Below are positions 26,282-34,587 of a stretch of 64,000 bases of DNA, one piece after another. Within the stretch, counting starts at the first letter, position 1. Each line of letters begins with the position of its first letter. A program made the translations under genes and the position numbers. Origin of the DNA: Nostoc sp. KVJ3 (lineage in GTDB: Bacteria > Cyanobacteriota > Cyanobacteriia > Cyanobacteriales > Nostocaceae). Location: NCBI RefSeq assembly GCF_026127265.1, contig NZ_WWFG01000001.1, forward strand, positions 3,957,501 through 4,021,500. The letters run 5' to 3'. The notes below the pieces were generated by a model. The model had not been told where the DNA came from. It ran no database searches and saw only the letters and a list, made by a program, of their open reading frames with translations.

Positions 26282-27016
26282 TCATAAAAGTTGTTCTGGG
26301 TCAATTCCCCGTTCTTGTAGTCGTGTCAATAAATCTTGATATCGTTGGCGTTCTTCCTCTAGTTGTTGGAGAGCTATTTCTTTAGCTTGACGTTCTTGTT
26401 CAGCACGTTGACGTTCTTGTTCAGCACGTTGACGTTCTTGTGTACGTACTTGGTCAAGCTCAACGGGTGTAAGAAACTTATATCCATCAAGGCGATATAT
26501 TTCTAGAGTTTGTGGGGTAAGTTCAAAGCGGATTTGCAAACGGGGACTTATCCACCCATGAATCTGGTTAATTTCTTGCAACCAATCTTCTGAGCGGACA
26601 AACCCTGTTAATTCATTTTTGTCTGGGTCATAAATATAATATTCTTCAACTCCATAACGTTGATAAAACAGGAGTTTATGTGCCATTTCTTTAGTTGTAT
26701 TGCCAGGAGATAATATTTCAAATACCACCTGTGGCGGAATGTTCTCTTCTTCCCATTGTTTGTAAGAACCCCTATCTCCCTTGGGTCTACCAAACACCAC
26801 CAGAGTATCAGGTGCTTTTTTGATGTTAGGATTGCCTTCAACTGGATACCAAAGTAAATCTCCGGCGATGAATACATCTGATTGCGATGCAAATAAAATT
26901 TCTAAATTTTCTTTAATAGTTACTATCCAGCGAAATTGCTTGGTATTATCCGCCATTGGTTGTCCGTCGCTTTCGGGGTAGATGACCTCAGATGCGGTAT
27001 TAGGAGTGATTACCAT
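26282..27016 (-). CDS. Uma2 family protein (PD-(D/E)XK-like) with coiled-coil tail
   Basis: A 244-residue protein of the Uma2/DUF820 family, abundant in cyanobacteria and built on a restriction-endonuclease-like fold. Conserved pieces are APDTLVVFGRPKGDRG, PPQVVFEILSPGNT (about 92-105, with the E of the ExK-type site) and KLLFYQRYGVEEYYIYDPD. From about 185 the protein is a charged coiled coil with a repeated QERQRAE unit (RTQERQRAEQERQRAEQE), reflecting a tandem DNA repeat near 26395-26450. Biological role unknown; some members have lost nuclease residues. Confidence 0.85.
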   Translation of the reverse strand: MVITPNTASEVIYPESDGQPMADNTKQFRWIVTIKENLEILFASQSDVFIAGDLLWYPVEGNPNIKKAPDTLVVFGRPKGDRGSYKQWEEENIPPQVVFEILSPGNTTKEMAHKLLFYQRYGVEEYYIYDPDKNELTGFVRSEDWLQEINQIHGWISPRLQIRFELTPQTLEIYRLDGYKFLTPVELDQVRTQERQRAEQERQRAEQERQAKEIALQQLEEERQRYQDLLTRLQERGIDPEQLL

Positions 27017-27159
27017 AACGCTATGCCTCCACTCTTGGGCTTTCTTATAGTTTAGGACAGTTCACACAAAACTTGTAGCCGACTAACTTGAGACAGCACT
27101 TTAAAATGGTAAGTAATATCGTCAAAAAATTTAGCCGCACAATCATAGGTTGTATCTTT

Positions 27160-27750
27160 ATGCAGTTAGAAACACAAAAATTCTATTACACACCTGAACA
27201 GTATTTAGGAATTGAAGAAAAGGCGGAATATAAAAGCGAATACCATGATGGAGAAATTGTACCAATGACGGGTGGCACTACAAATCATAATAAAATTGCT
27301 TTGAATTTAGCTGCATCCTTAAAAATTGCTTTAAGGCGTAAAAATTATGATGTTTATATTGGTGATGTACGTTTATGGATACCCCGTTATCGGCAGCATA
27401 CATATCCCGATGTGATTGTGATTGAGGGACAACCTATTTATACAGGAACCAGCACAACAACGGTTATGAATCCGATATTAATTGCTCAAGTTTTATCTAA
27501 ATCGACTAAAAATTATGATCAAGGCGATAAGTTTCTTTATTATCGCTCTATTGCAGAATTCAAGGAATATATTTTAATTGACCAATATCAGTATCATGTG
27601 ATGCAGTATGTAAAAACTGCGGAAAATCAATGGTCATTTACTGAGCTTGACCATGAATCTGCAATTTTGTCACTGCAAACTGTTGATTTTCAAATTGAAT
27701 TACGCGACCTTTACGAACAAGTCAATTTTGCAGAAAATAACGAAGATTGA
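27160..27750 (+). CDS. Uma2 family protein
   Basis: A 196-residue Uma2 protein starting MQLETQKFYYTPEQYLGIEEKAEYKSEY. The family blocks are YHDGEIVPMTGGT, GDVRLWIPRYRQHTYPDVIVIEG (D and the TYPD of the nuclease-like site), PILIAQVLSKSTKNYDQGDKF (normally IEVLSPST; the E is A here: IAQVLS) and YRSIAEFKEYILIDQ. The replacement in the IAQVLS block suggests the acidic residue may be lost. The frame runs 24 codons further upstream; ATG 27160 is the family start. It diverges from the other Uma2 gene. Confidence 0.83.
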   Translation: MQLETQKFYYTPEQYLGIEEKAEYKSEYHDGEIVPMTGGTTNHNKIALNLAASLKIALRRKNYDVYIGDVRLWIPRYRQHTYPDVIVIEGQPIYTGTSTTTVMNPILIAQVLSKSTKNYDQGDKFLYYRSIAEFKEYILIDQYQYHVMQYVKTAENQWSFTELDHESAILSLQTVDFQIELRDLYEQVNFAENNED

Positions 27751-27807
27751 AGAAGAATTCAGGAGTCAGAATCAAAGTCCCCCAATTTATCTGGGGATTT
27801 AGGGGGA

Positions 27808-28005
27808 TCAAGATATGTGCAACTTCACATTAAATTGGTATAAGTAAGATTCAATTAACATTTCTAAGACTTCCTGAGCATTTTTTAAAGCCTCGTTATA
27901 AGTGTCTCCATGAGTACAAGGCTGCATAACATCCGAGAAATCAGGTAACGAAACTACATAACATTCATCTTCATTTGACCATTGAATTAATATGATATAT
28001 TTCAT
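27808..28005 (-). pseudogene. hicB: HicB-like antitoxin, 3' end replaced by a repeat
   Basis: A 65-residue frame with the HicB partial RNase-H-like fold: MKYIILIQWSNEDECYVVSLPDFSDVMQPCTHGDTYNEALKNAQEVLEMLIESYL. Intact members continue with about 15-20 residues (commonly an EEG...LPxP type tail). Here the frame runs instead into a repeat beginning TATACCAATTTAATGTG, giving YQFNVKLHIS and a stop. It lies 14 bases downstream of a decayed hicA. It may still fold; I call it truncated. Confidence 0.65.
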
Positions 28006-28019
28006 ACTTCTGGTTCCTC

Positions 28020-28347
28020 TTATTCGTCAGTTTCTATCTTATTTAATTCTTCTGGTGCTTCATTAACCTGCTTTTCTAAATATAGTTTAGGAATAAGAAT
28101 TAAATAACATACAATTTATGTCCCTGGTTTACCTCACCCTCAATCCCTCTCCTTATAAAGGAGAGGGAAGCTAGAGACAGGATGAGGTTTTGCATCTTAT
28201 TTAATCCACGTTCCTTAGCGTCACTACCATCTTTACCGGCAATGATAATAGCTTTAGATAATTTTGGATGTATCCATTTGCTATGACTTCCCTTTGCCGA
28301 TTTATAGGTAGTAATAAACTTTTCAGTTCTCTAATTTTCTTGGGCAT
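28020..28347 (-). pseudogene. hicA: Decayed HicA toxin gene, deleted and interrupted by a MITE
   Basis: Reading the minus strand from the ATG at 28347 gives MPKKIRELKSLLL. A small frame-shifting deletion follows, after which another frame gives YKSAKGSHSKWIHPKLSKA and then IIIAGKDGSDAKE, the HicA core with its catalytic His in GSHSKW. A 128-bp insertion (28083-28210) then splits the gene, and the end YLEKQVNEAPEELNKIETDE plus stop lies at 28020-28082. HicA toxins are small double-stranded-RNA-binding-fold mRNA interferases. With two lesions it cannot be active. Its start lies 11 bases after the natA stop. Confidence 0.85.
28083..28210. mobile_element. 128-bp MITE-like insertion in hicA
   Basis: The boundaries are set by the hicA reading frame on each side (YLEK at 28082 and below, DAKE at 28211 and above). 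Near its ends are inverted pieces, ATTAAATAACAT (28109 region) and GCATCTTATTTAAT (28192 region), and the interior has the CCCTCTCCTTATAAAGGAGAGGG palindrome of cyanobacterial dispersed repeats. No frame is present. Confidence 0.75.
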
Positions 28348-28358
28348 TTGGTATGAGT

Positions 28359-29141
28359 TTATTTGCCCAAATACGCCTCTAAAACTTTGGGATTGCTTTG
28401 AATCTCTGCGGGTGTACCGTCAGCTAAATTCTGTCCTTCGGCAAGTACCCAAACGCGATCGCACAAGGACATAATCACATCCATATTGTGTTCGATAATC
28501 AAAAAGGTCATCCCGTCTTGACGGTTCCAGGCGATAATGCGATCGCAAATATCATCAATCAACCTCGGATTTACCCCGGCGGCTGGTTCATCCAACAAAA
28601 TTAACTTGGGATTAGTCATCAACGCCCGTCCCATTTCTAGCAGCTTGCGTTGTCCACCAGACAAGCAACCAGCATAATCGTGTGCTTTTTTCGCCAAGCC
28701 CACTGATTCTAATAGAAACATTGCCCGCTCTTGCAGTTCCTTTTCTTCTTTAGCTACGATGTGCGGCTGCAACTGCACTTGCCAAAAATTCTCACCCGTT
28801 TGTTTTTGCGCCGCCAGCAGCATATTTTCTAACACCGACAACCGCGAGAGAGTCCGGGCAACCTGAAAGGTGCGGATTACTCCCTGCTGGGCAATTTGGT
28901 ATGGTTGCAAACTATGAATCGGTTCGCCGTCAAAAATCACTCGTCCCTTATCTGGGCGGATGAAGTTTGAGAGTAAGTTAAATAAAGTGGTTTTACCAGC
29001 ACCATTGGGGCCAATTAAGCCCGTAATGCTGCCTTTAGCAACCTCAATTTTCGCCTCATTAACTGCTTTGACACCACCAAAGCTTTTAGAAAGCCCAGTG
29101 GCTGCCAAAAGGGGAAGTGGCGATGACTCGTTATTTACCAA
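28359..29141 (-). CDS. natA: ATP-binding subunit of neutral amino acid ABC transporter (LivG type)
   Basis: A 260-residue LivG-type ATPase. Walker A is GPNGAGKTT (about 43-51), the signature LSGGQRK (about 160-166), Walker B ILLLDEPAAGVNP (about 181-193), and the switch His IIEHNMD. In Anabaena the N-I permease for neutral amino acids has natA next to natC, as here: the start overlaps the end of the permease gene by 11 bases. The remaining subunits (NatB binding protein, NatD, NatE) are encoded elsewhere in Anabaena and are not in this window. A urea or other branched-chain-type system is the alternative. Confidence 0.82.
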   Translation of the reverse strand: MVNNESSPLPLLAATGLSKSFGGVKAVNEAKIEVAKGSITGLIGPNGAGKTTLFNLLSNFIRPDKGRVIFDGEPIHSLQPYQIAQQGVIRTFQVARTLSRLSVLENMLLAAQKQTGENFWQVQLQPHIVAKEEKELQERAMFLLESVGLAKKAHDYAGCLSGGQRKLLEMGRALMTNPKLILLDEPAAGVNPRLIDDICDRIIAWNRQDGMTFLIIEHNMDVIMSLCDRVWVLAEGQNLADGTPAEIQSNPKVLEAYLGK

Positions 29142-30264
29142 GGGTGAGTTCCTCCTTTTTCCCTAGAATACCTTGAGGTCGCCAAATCATCAGTACCATT
29201 AAAATTAGTCCGATTACCATGATGCGAAATGCACCCAAACGGGCTTCATCAAGGGGAACGATTCTAGGTAAGACTTCCCGTGTCAGCGCATCGTAAGCAA
29301 AGAAAATTACCGCACCTAAGATTGTGCCAACATTATTTCCAGAACCGCCTAGAATCACCATAATCCAAGTGTCAAAGGTGATCTGGGGTTGGAAGTTATC
29401 GGGGTAAATGGCGCTGAGTTGCCAAGCGAAGAAAGCACCAGCGATACCTGCGATCGCACCCCCAAGCATGAGAGATTGTAATTTATACCAAAAGACATTT
29501 TTTCCCAGCGCCTTGGGAATTTCTTCATCTTCACGGATAGCTTTGAGAATTCTACCCCAAGGCGATCGCACCAAAATTTCTAAGCGCCAGTATACAAGCG
29601 CTAAAACCAACAGCAACACCAGCATCAAACCCGCTTTTGGATTGTAATTATAAAGTCCAATTACCCCAGAGATATAAATTGCTGCTGCCAAAACTGCTAA
29701 TATAATTCCCACAGCCAAGCGGGATATAAATTCTTGCTTGCTAGTTGTCCTTTTGCCTAAATCAGTAGTCCGAGATATTTGGGTGGTACGAATCCATTGC
29801 CACAAAGTAAAGAAAGTTACGGCAGCTAGTAGAGTTAACAACCCAATCATTACTAATTTGACAAACAAATTTGGCTCTGTAGATAGGGGTATGGGATAAC
29901 TTTGCACACCAAACGCCCCAGAAATCCAGGTATCGCCCACAGGTAAATCCTGATTATTTACCACCAAACGAATTAATTCGCCCGTACCGATGGTGACAAT
30001 TCCTAGATAATCTTCCCGTAAGCGTAGAGTTGCAAAACCAATTATCAAACCCAACAAGGCGGCGACAATTGCCCCAGCCACTGCTGATATCAATAGGGGT
30101 ACGCCCTTTAAACTTAACAATACCGTTGTATATGCTCCCAGGGTCATAAAAGCTATATGACCAAAGTTAATTAACCCGGTAAAGCCCCACTGTAAATTGA
30201 GTCCCAGTCCGAATAGAGCAAAAAGTGCTGTAGAAATTGCTAAGAAAATTAGATAGTCAACCAT
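29131..30264 (-). CDS. natC: Permease subunit of neutral amino acid ABC transporter (LivM type)
   Basis: A 377-residue membrane protein of the LivM family, about ten hydrophobic segments, with the LivM signatures GLNLQWGFTGLINFGHIAFMTLGAY (about 20-44) and, near the C terminus, GGAIAGIAGAFFAWQLSAIYPDNFQPQITFDTWIMVILGGSGNNVGTILGA. It forms the transmembrane pore with a LivH-type partner and is energised by NatA/NatE. A 40-residue soluble linker (about 168-190, RTTQISRTTDLGKRTTSKQE) is longer than in enteric LivM. The 13 bases before its start run directly into a heptamer repeat array, so its promoter lies beyond or within that array. Confidence 0.82.
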   Translation of the reverse strand: MVDYLIFLAISTALFALFGLGLNLQWGFTGLINFGHIAFMTLGAYTTVLLSLKGVPLLISAVAGAIVAALLGLIIGFATLRLREDYLGIVTIGTGELIRLVVNNQDLPVGDTWISGAFGVQSYPIPLSTEPNLFVKLVMIGLLTLLAAVTFFTLWQWIRTTQISRTTDLGKRTTSKQEFISRLAVGIILAVLAAAIYISGVIGLYNYNPKAGLMLVLLLVLALVYWRLEILVRSPWGRILKAIREDEEIPKALGKNVFWYKLQSLMLGGAIAGIAGAFFAWQLSAIYPDNFQPQITFDTWIMVILGGSGNNVGTILGAVIFFAYDALTREVLPRIVPLDEARLGAFRIMVIGLILMVLMIWRPQGILGKKEELTLGK

Positions 30265-30277
30265 ATTAAATAGTTAT

Positions 30278-30433
30278 TTGGGCATTGGGAATTGGGAATT
30301 GGGCATTGGGCATTGGGCATTGGGAATTGGGCATTGGGAATTGGGAATTGGGAATTGGGAATTGGGCATTGGGCATTGGGCATTGGGAATTGGGAATTGG
30401 GAATTGGGAATTGGGAATTGGGAATTGGGCATT
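30278..30433. repeat. Heptamer tandem repeat array (TTGGGAA / TTGGGCA)
   Basis: About 22 consecutive 7-mers, each TTGGGAA or TTGGGCA, followed by a CCCCTGCTTC decamer-type array up to about 30535. These are STRR-like heptamers (CCCAATT on the other strand). The array is immediately upstream of natC. It fills most of the 30265-30634 gap; frames through it are artefacts. Confidence 0.9.
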
Positions 30434-30634
30434 AGTTCTTTATTCTTTCTCCCCCTGCTTCCCCTGCTTCCCCTGCTTCCCCTGCTCCCCTGCCCCCTGC
30501 CCCTTGCCTCCTGCCCCTGCTCCCTGCTCCCTGCCTCTTCACTGGGCGAATAAATTTTAGCGTAGCTTGAGCATAGCCAATTTTGTGGGAATACTATTTA
30601 TTGTTGGTGTTGGGTTGTAGGTAAAAATTAACGT

Positions 30635-30832
30635 ATGAATTTGCTACGACTGAGAATGCATCACTTAATCGAGCAGTTAGGGGATGACGATTTGCAAGAC
30701 ATTTGGAATGTTCTCGAAGCTTTACATTATGACTTTTATATGCTCAAAGCCATACAACAAGTTAAGCGATCGCAGCAACCGTGGGATATATTAACCCATG
30801 AAGAAGCTGTACGACTATTAATGTTTTTCTGA
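30635..30832 (+). CDS. Putative antitoxin of a RelE-type pair
   Basis: A 65-residue helical protein, MNLLRLRMHHLIEQLGDDDLQDIWNVLEALHYDFYMLKAIQQVKRSQQPWDILTHEEAVRLL. The size, the helix pattern and the C-terminal PWDILTHEEAVRLL (compare the PxxxW/THEEA tails of small cyanobacterial antitoxins) suggest an antitoxin. The RelE-like gene follows after 116 bases, a wider gap than usual, containing a repeat-like GCGGG...CCCGC stretch. Assignment is mainly by context. Confidence 0.6.
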   Translation: MNLLRLRMHHLIEQLGDDDLQDIWNVLEALHYDFYMLKAIQQVKRSQQPWDILTHEEAVRLLMFF

Positions 30833-30948
30833 TTCAGCAGCGCCGAGTCCTTAGTACTGCCTCTTTACTCAGCACGGGCTAAACGCCCCGCTACCGCTAA
30901 CAGCACTCACTACTCAGCACTATTTTTTATTTTTTAAGGTAACGCCTA

Positions 30949-31206
30949 GTGAGTCTAGAAATGCGCTATGCCAGGTCTTTTTTGCTAGACCTGAAAAATT
31001 TAGAACCTGCTGCTTACGAGCGGGTGCATGATTTTGTTTTTATTGAGTTAGCCCAAAAGTGGCAACTGACTGATTTAAAAGAACTGCGACAGCTTGATAG
31101 TGAAGGCATTTTTCACCGCTTCACCCTCGATAATTACCTAATTGGTATAGAAATCAGGGGTGAGATAGTGAAATTTCTGCGTGTCATCCCTATGCCAGAT
31201 GTTTAA
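30949..31206 (+). CDS. RelE/ParE-superfamily toxin-like protein
   Basis: An 85-residue protein starting at GTG 30949: MSLEMRYARSFLLDLKNLEPAAYERVHDFVFIELAQKW. The fold signature is FLLDLKNL near the start, LRQLDSEGIFHRFTLDNYLIGIEIRGEIVKFLRVIPMPD at the end (the xYRIxxxIxxxxVxxxxVxHR pattern in diverged form). The usual R residues in GxxRxR and the C-terminal catalytic HR/Y are changed (RFTLDNYLIG; FLRVIPMP), so it may be a divergent or inactive RelE. It is probably partnered by the gene at 30635. Confidence 0.72.
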   Translation: MSLEMRYARSFLLDLKNLEPAAYERVHDFVFIELAQKWQLTDLKELRQLDSEGIFHRFTLDNYLIGIEIRGEIVKFLRVIPMPDV

Positions 31207-31317
31207 TGAGGGGAGTTAAGGGAACACTGAAAACTGTAAACTGTATAAGGCTAGGCAGGGATCGCTATAACCTTACATTAAACTGGTTTTGAAAAACACT
31301 TTATTTGAGATTTCCCT

Positions 31318-32903
31318 ATGGATGCTAGGGCACTTTGGCAACGATACCAAAACTGGTTGTATTTCCACGAGGGATTGGGACTGTATTTAGACATAAGTCG
31401 AATGCGGTTCGATGATGCCTTTGTGGAATCGTTGCAGCCGAAGTTTGACAAGGCGTTTGCGGATATGGCTCAACTAGAGAAGGGTGCGATCGCAAATCCT
31501 GATGAGAATCGCATGGTTGGACACTACTGGCTGCGAAATCCTGATTTAGCGCCAACTCCAGAACTTACACAAGAAATTGTCCAAACCCTAGAACAAATCG
31601 AAGCTTTTGCGGAAAAAGTCCAAACAGGTGCTATTCATCCTCCCAGAGCAAGCCGCTTTACGGATATTATCTCCATTGGCATTGGTGGTTCCGCCCTCGG
31701 CCCCCAATTCGTCGCGGAAGCTCTTGCTCCTGATTTCCCGCCCCTGAAAATTCATTTTATCGATAATAACGATCCGGCAGGTATCGATCGCGTCATCAAT
31801 CATCTACGAAATAGCCTCGCCAGCACTCTGGTATTGGTGATTTCCAAATCTGGGGGAACGCCGGAACCCCGCAACGGCATGATTGAAGTTAAAAAAGCTT
31901 ATGCTGGACACAATTTGGAATTTGCTCAATACGCGGTAGCAATTACCAGCGTTGACAGCAACCTCGATAAACTAGCCAAGGACGAAGGCTGGTTAGCCAG
32001 ATTTCCCATGTATGACTGGGTAGGAGGACGCACCTCAGAAATGTCTGCTGTGGGGCTAGTACCAGCCGCATTACAGGGCATTGATGTTCGCGCCATCCTA
32101 GATGGTGCAAAAGAAATGGATGACGCTACCCGCGTCCCAGATGTGAAAAATAACCCAGCTGCCTTACTTGCCTTATCTTGGTACTTTGCAGGTAACGGAA
32201 AGGGCGAAAAAGATATGGTTGTCTTACCTTACAAGGACAGCTTATTTTTATTCAGCCGCTATTTGCAACAGCTGGTGATGGAATCTTTGGGCAAGGAAAA
32301 AGATTTAGACGGTAAAGTTGTCCATCAAGGCATCGCCGTTTATGGCAACAAAGGCTCAACAGATCAACATGCTTACGTCCAGCAGTTACGTGAGGGTGTA
32401 GCAAATTTCTTTGCTACCTTCGTCGAAGTGTTGGAAGATCGTCAGGGGCCATCTACTGAAATAGATCCGGGAGTTACATCAGGCGATTATCTTTCCGGTT
32501 TTCTCCAAGGAACCCGACAAGCGCTTTATGAAAATCACCGCGACTCCATTACAGTTACCATTCCCCAAGTTAATCCCCGAACTGTCGGGCATTAATTGCT
32601 TTGTATGAACGCGCTGTTGGTTTATACGCAAGCTTAGTTAATGTCAACGCCTACCATCAACCAGGAGTAGAAGCCGGCAAAAAAGCTGCCGCCTCCATTC
32701 TCGATTTACAAACACGAGTGGTAGCAGTCCTACAAAAAGAAAAAGCTCCCATTTCTCTTGAACAACTCGCCGAGAAAGCTGGCGCATCAGAGCAAGTTGA
32801 GGCAATTTACAAGATTTTGCGTCATATCCATGCCAATCAGCGAGGTGTGGTTTTGCAAGGGGATCTTCACAAACCCGGTAGTTTAACCGTTTCTGCTAGC
32901 TGA
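31318..32903 (+). pseudogene. pgi: Glucose-6-phosphate isomerase, one-base frameshift
   Basis: The first 425 codons encode nearly all of the enzyme, including ISIGIGGSALGPQF (about 120-133), VVLPYKDSLFLFSRYLQQLVMESLGKE and QLREGVANFF with the active-site residues. The frame then stops at 32593-32595 (TVGH, stop). In the next frame the missing C terminus continues (ALYERAVGLYASLVNVNAYHQPGVEAGKKAA) to 32903. One extra G in GGG 32587-32589 restores TVGALIALYERA and a 528-residue protein, the usual cyanobacterial length. The C terminus holds the catalytic Lys of GVEAGKKAA, so the product as written should be inactive. Pgi links glycolysis, the pentose phosphate pathway and glycogen use; loss is unexpected, so a sequence error is likely. 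Confidence 0.9.
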
Positions 32904-32935
32904 TAGCTCTAGTCTAAATATCACATTTTGTCCCT

Positions 32936-32962
32936 AATTGTTGTATCCGCAACAATTTTTTA
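32936..32962 (+). terminator. Rho-independent terminator of pgi
   Basis: AATTGTTG and CAACAATT pair across six bases and are followed by TTTTTATT. It begins 33 bases after the pgi stop codon. Confidence 0.8.
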
Positions 32963-33072
32963 TTGTGAAGCATCCTATATAGAAGTTTTATCTTCCATTT
33001 AGGATGCTTCACTGTATAATTCGTAATTCGTAATTAAGTTTTTATCAATTGAATTTATATCGAGAGGCTCAG

Positions 33073-33101
33073 ATCCCCGACTTCTTGAAGAAGTCGGAGA
33101 T
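33073..33101. repeat. Dispersed palindrome of the ATCCCCGACTTCTT family
   Basis: ATCCCCGACTTCTT pairs with AAGAAGTCGGAGAT across GA (29 bases) and is followed by ATTTTTG. It is the second copy in this window of the palindrome at 25621 and could serve as a terminator in either direction for pgi or the Nif11 gene. Confidence 0.65.
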
Positions 33102-33148
33102 ATTTTTGTTAGTAACCCTTCACAAATTGCTATATACATCATTACAAA

Positions 33149-33811
33149 TTACGAATTACTACTTACCAAAAGGCGTTGATTAAAATAGCTCTTGGGTAAG
33201 AAACAGCGATCGAGTAAAAAAGGATTGTTGGTATCTCCAGATAATAAGTTACCTGGATTCTCTCGATGACAAAATGGTGGCACAATTCCCCAGTCTTCTG
33301 CTAGCCAAATCCAGTATCCTATGTCAATTCTGCCGTAGTTTGAACCTGTGAGAATCTCTCCGACACTGTTGTTAATAGATACTATTTCTGGGGATGATTT
33401 GATTTCAATTAATAGCCAAGCTAACTCTTCTACAGAAAAGGAATAGCCATTCTCATCTGCTATATTAACGAACTGCTGCGGATCTTTAGCAGCGAGCAAT
33501 TCTTCTTTGAGAGATGGAGTTTTTTGGGCAAAATCAAAAAGATCCCAAATCTGTCTTCTTGTAACTAGAAACCACGCAAGTTCTTCTGCTGTCAAATTGT
33601 AACCATTTTCTGTTGCTAACTTGAGAAACGGCTCAATGCTATCGGTTTCTGCTAGTTGACTTTTCAATTGAAAAGTTTGCTCTACTAATAACAAAAAATC
33701 AATAATCTTTTGCCATACAACATTGTCAAAACTTTTGTTAAATTTTATTTGTTCTTTCCAATAAATATATTTATCTTCTTTAAGAAAAAAATTCCAAATT
33801 TGATAATACAT
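33149..33811 (-). CDS. Protein with two Nif11-like domains
   Basis: A 220-residue protein with two copies of the Nif11 leader-like fold: LKSQLAETDSIEPFLKLATENGYNLTAEELAWFLVTRRQ (about 49-87) and LKEELLAAKDPQQFVNIADENGYSFSVEELAWLLIEIK (about 101-138). Nif11 domains serve as leader peptides of ribosomally made peptides (nitrile-hydratase/Nif11 type) and also occur in uncharacterised nitrogen-fixer proteins. Here the domains are not followed by a Gly-Gly cleavage site and Cys-rich core but by 80 residues ending in YWIWLAEDWGIVPPFCHRENPG...LLDRCFLPKSYF. No lanthionine-type modification enzyme or transporter is adjacent. Function unknown. Confidence 0.75.
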   Translation of the reverse strand: MYYQIWNFFLKEDKYIYWKEQIKFNKSFDNVVWQKIIDFLLLVEQTFQLKSQLAETDSIEPFLKLATENGYNLTAEELAWFLVTRRQIWDLFDFAQKTPSLKEELLAAKDPQQFVNIADENGYSFSVEELAWLLIEIKSSPEIVSINNSVGEILTGSNYGRIDIGYWIWLAEDWGIVPPFCHRENPGNLLSGDTNNPFLLDRCFLPKSYFNQRLLVSSNS

Positions 33812-34332
33812 GGGTCATCTCACCGAAGTTTTAAACTTGGTACATATTGGGGATCAATGAACACCAGTGTAGTAAGTATAATGTGTTTCTTCGACAGTAC
33901 TAAATCCCTTATCTCATGTAAATGAAGTTACACAGTGGCTAAGTATGAAATTTCTGTAAAGTTTGTCACTAGAAATAAAATATACTGAGAAAAGGATGAA
34001 GATCGCTGAACTTGTCGAAGTGCGGGTTGTGCGATCGCTACATCAGATTATAAGCTGTTCCCAGTTGAGGAACTGGTTAAAAGATTAGCCGTCTAGATTG
34101 ATGTAAAAGTGAATGGGGGTATTGGCTAAAACAATTGCATTAGCGGTAGCGGAGAGTTTAGCCTGTTCTAAGTTCCGAGTAATGAGATTCTCTACTCAGC
34201 CCTGATGAAGGGCATTAGGCATTAATTATTCTTCCTCTGCCCTCAAGATTCCCCGCTCCCGTATGCTTACCCTTTTCATTCGGGGGTTACGTGGTTAACA
34301 ATGGGTTGAATGTTTTTAAAGGATTCAATCTT
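33812..34332. other. Intergenic region between divergent genes
   Basis: About 520 bases with no convincing gene. It holds the promoters of the Nif11 gene (minus) and the small gene/mltA unit (plus). A short inverted pair CCAGTTGAGGAACTGG occurs at about 34058-34073. I see nothing else. Confidence 0.35.
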
Positions 34333-34587
34333 ATGGCTAGAACTCCAAATGAATATGCCGTATACCTCCTACTAGAAAGCGGCCACCGGGAAGAAGTACG
34401 TTTTCCTACTATTCAAGAGTTTCAGAAGTGGTATAGCGGCGAACTGGTGCCAAAGTCTGCTTCTAATGACTTTATTAGTGTGCCGATTAAAAATATTCAA
34501 GGGGAATATATGGTAATCCGTCCTTCTCGGATTGTGGCAATCCGGGTAGAACCCGTTTTTAGTTCCAGTGTTGAAAGATTCAACTAA
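34333..34587 (+). CDS. Small conserved-looking protein upstream of mltA
   Basis: An 84-residue protein starting MARTPNEYAVYLLLESGHREEVRFPTIQEFQKWYSGELVPKS. It is a compact alpha/beta domain, ending YMVIRPSRIVAIRVEPVFSSSVERFN, which suggests a small beta-sheet protein. The upstream frame (14 more codons) is less likely because ATG 34333 gives the natural N terminus. The stop codon is directly followed by the ATG of mltA, so the two genes are one transcription unit. Function unknown. Confidence 0.7.
   Translation: MARTPNEYAVYLLLESGHREEVRFPTIQEFQKWYSGELVPKSASNDFISVPIKNIQGEYMVIRPSRIVAIRVEPVFSSSVERFN

Noticed and set aside
30278..30433. Possible CRISPR array
   Set aside because: The units are contiguous heptamers without spacers, and no cas gene is present. 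The same holds for the arrays at 55522 and 60977.
30278..30560. Plus-strand frames through the TTGGGAA/TTGGGCA array
   Set aside because: They encode only repeated GIGNWELGIGHW-type units that come from the heptamer array and have no start context; the same sequence is open in more than one frame.
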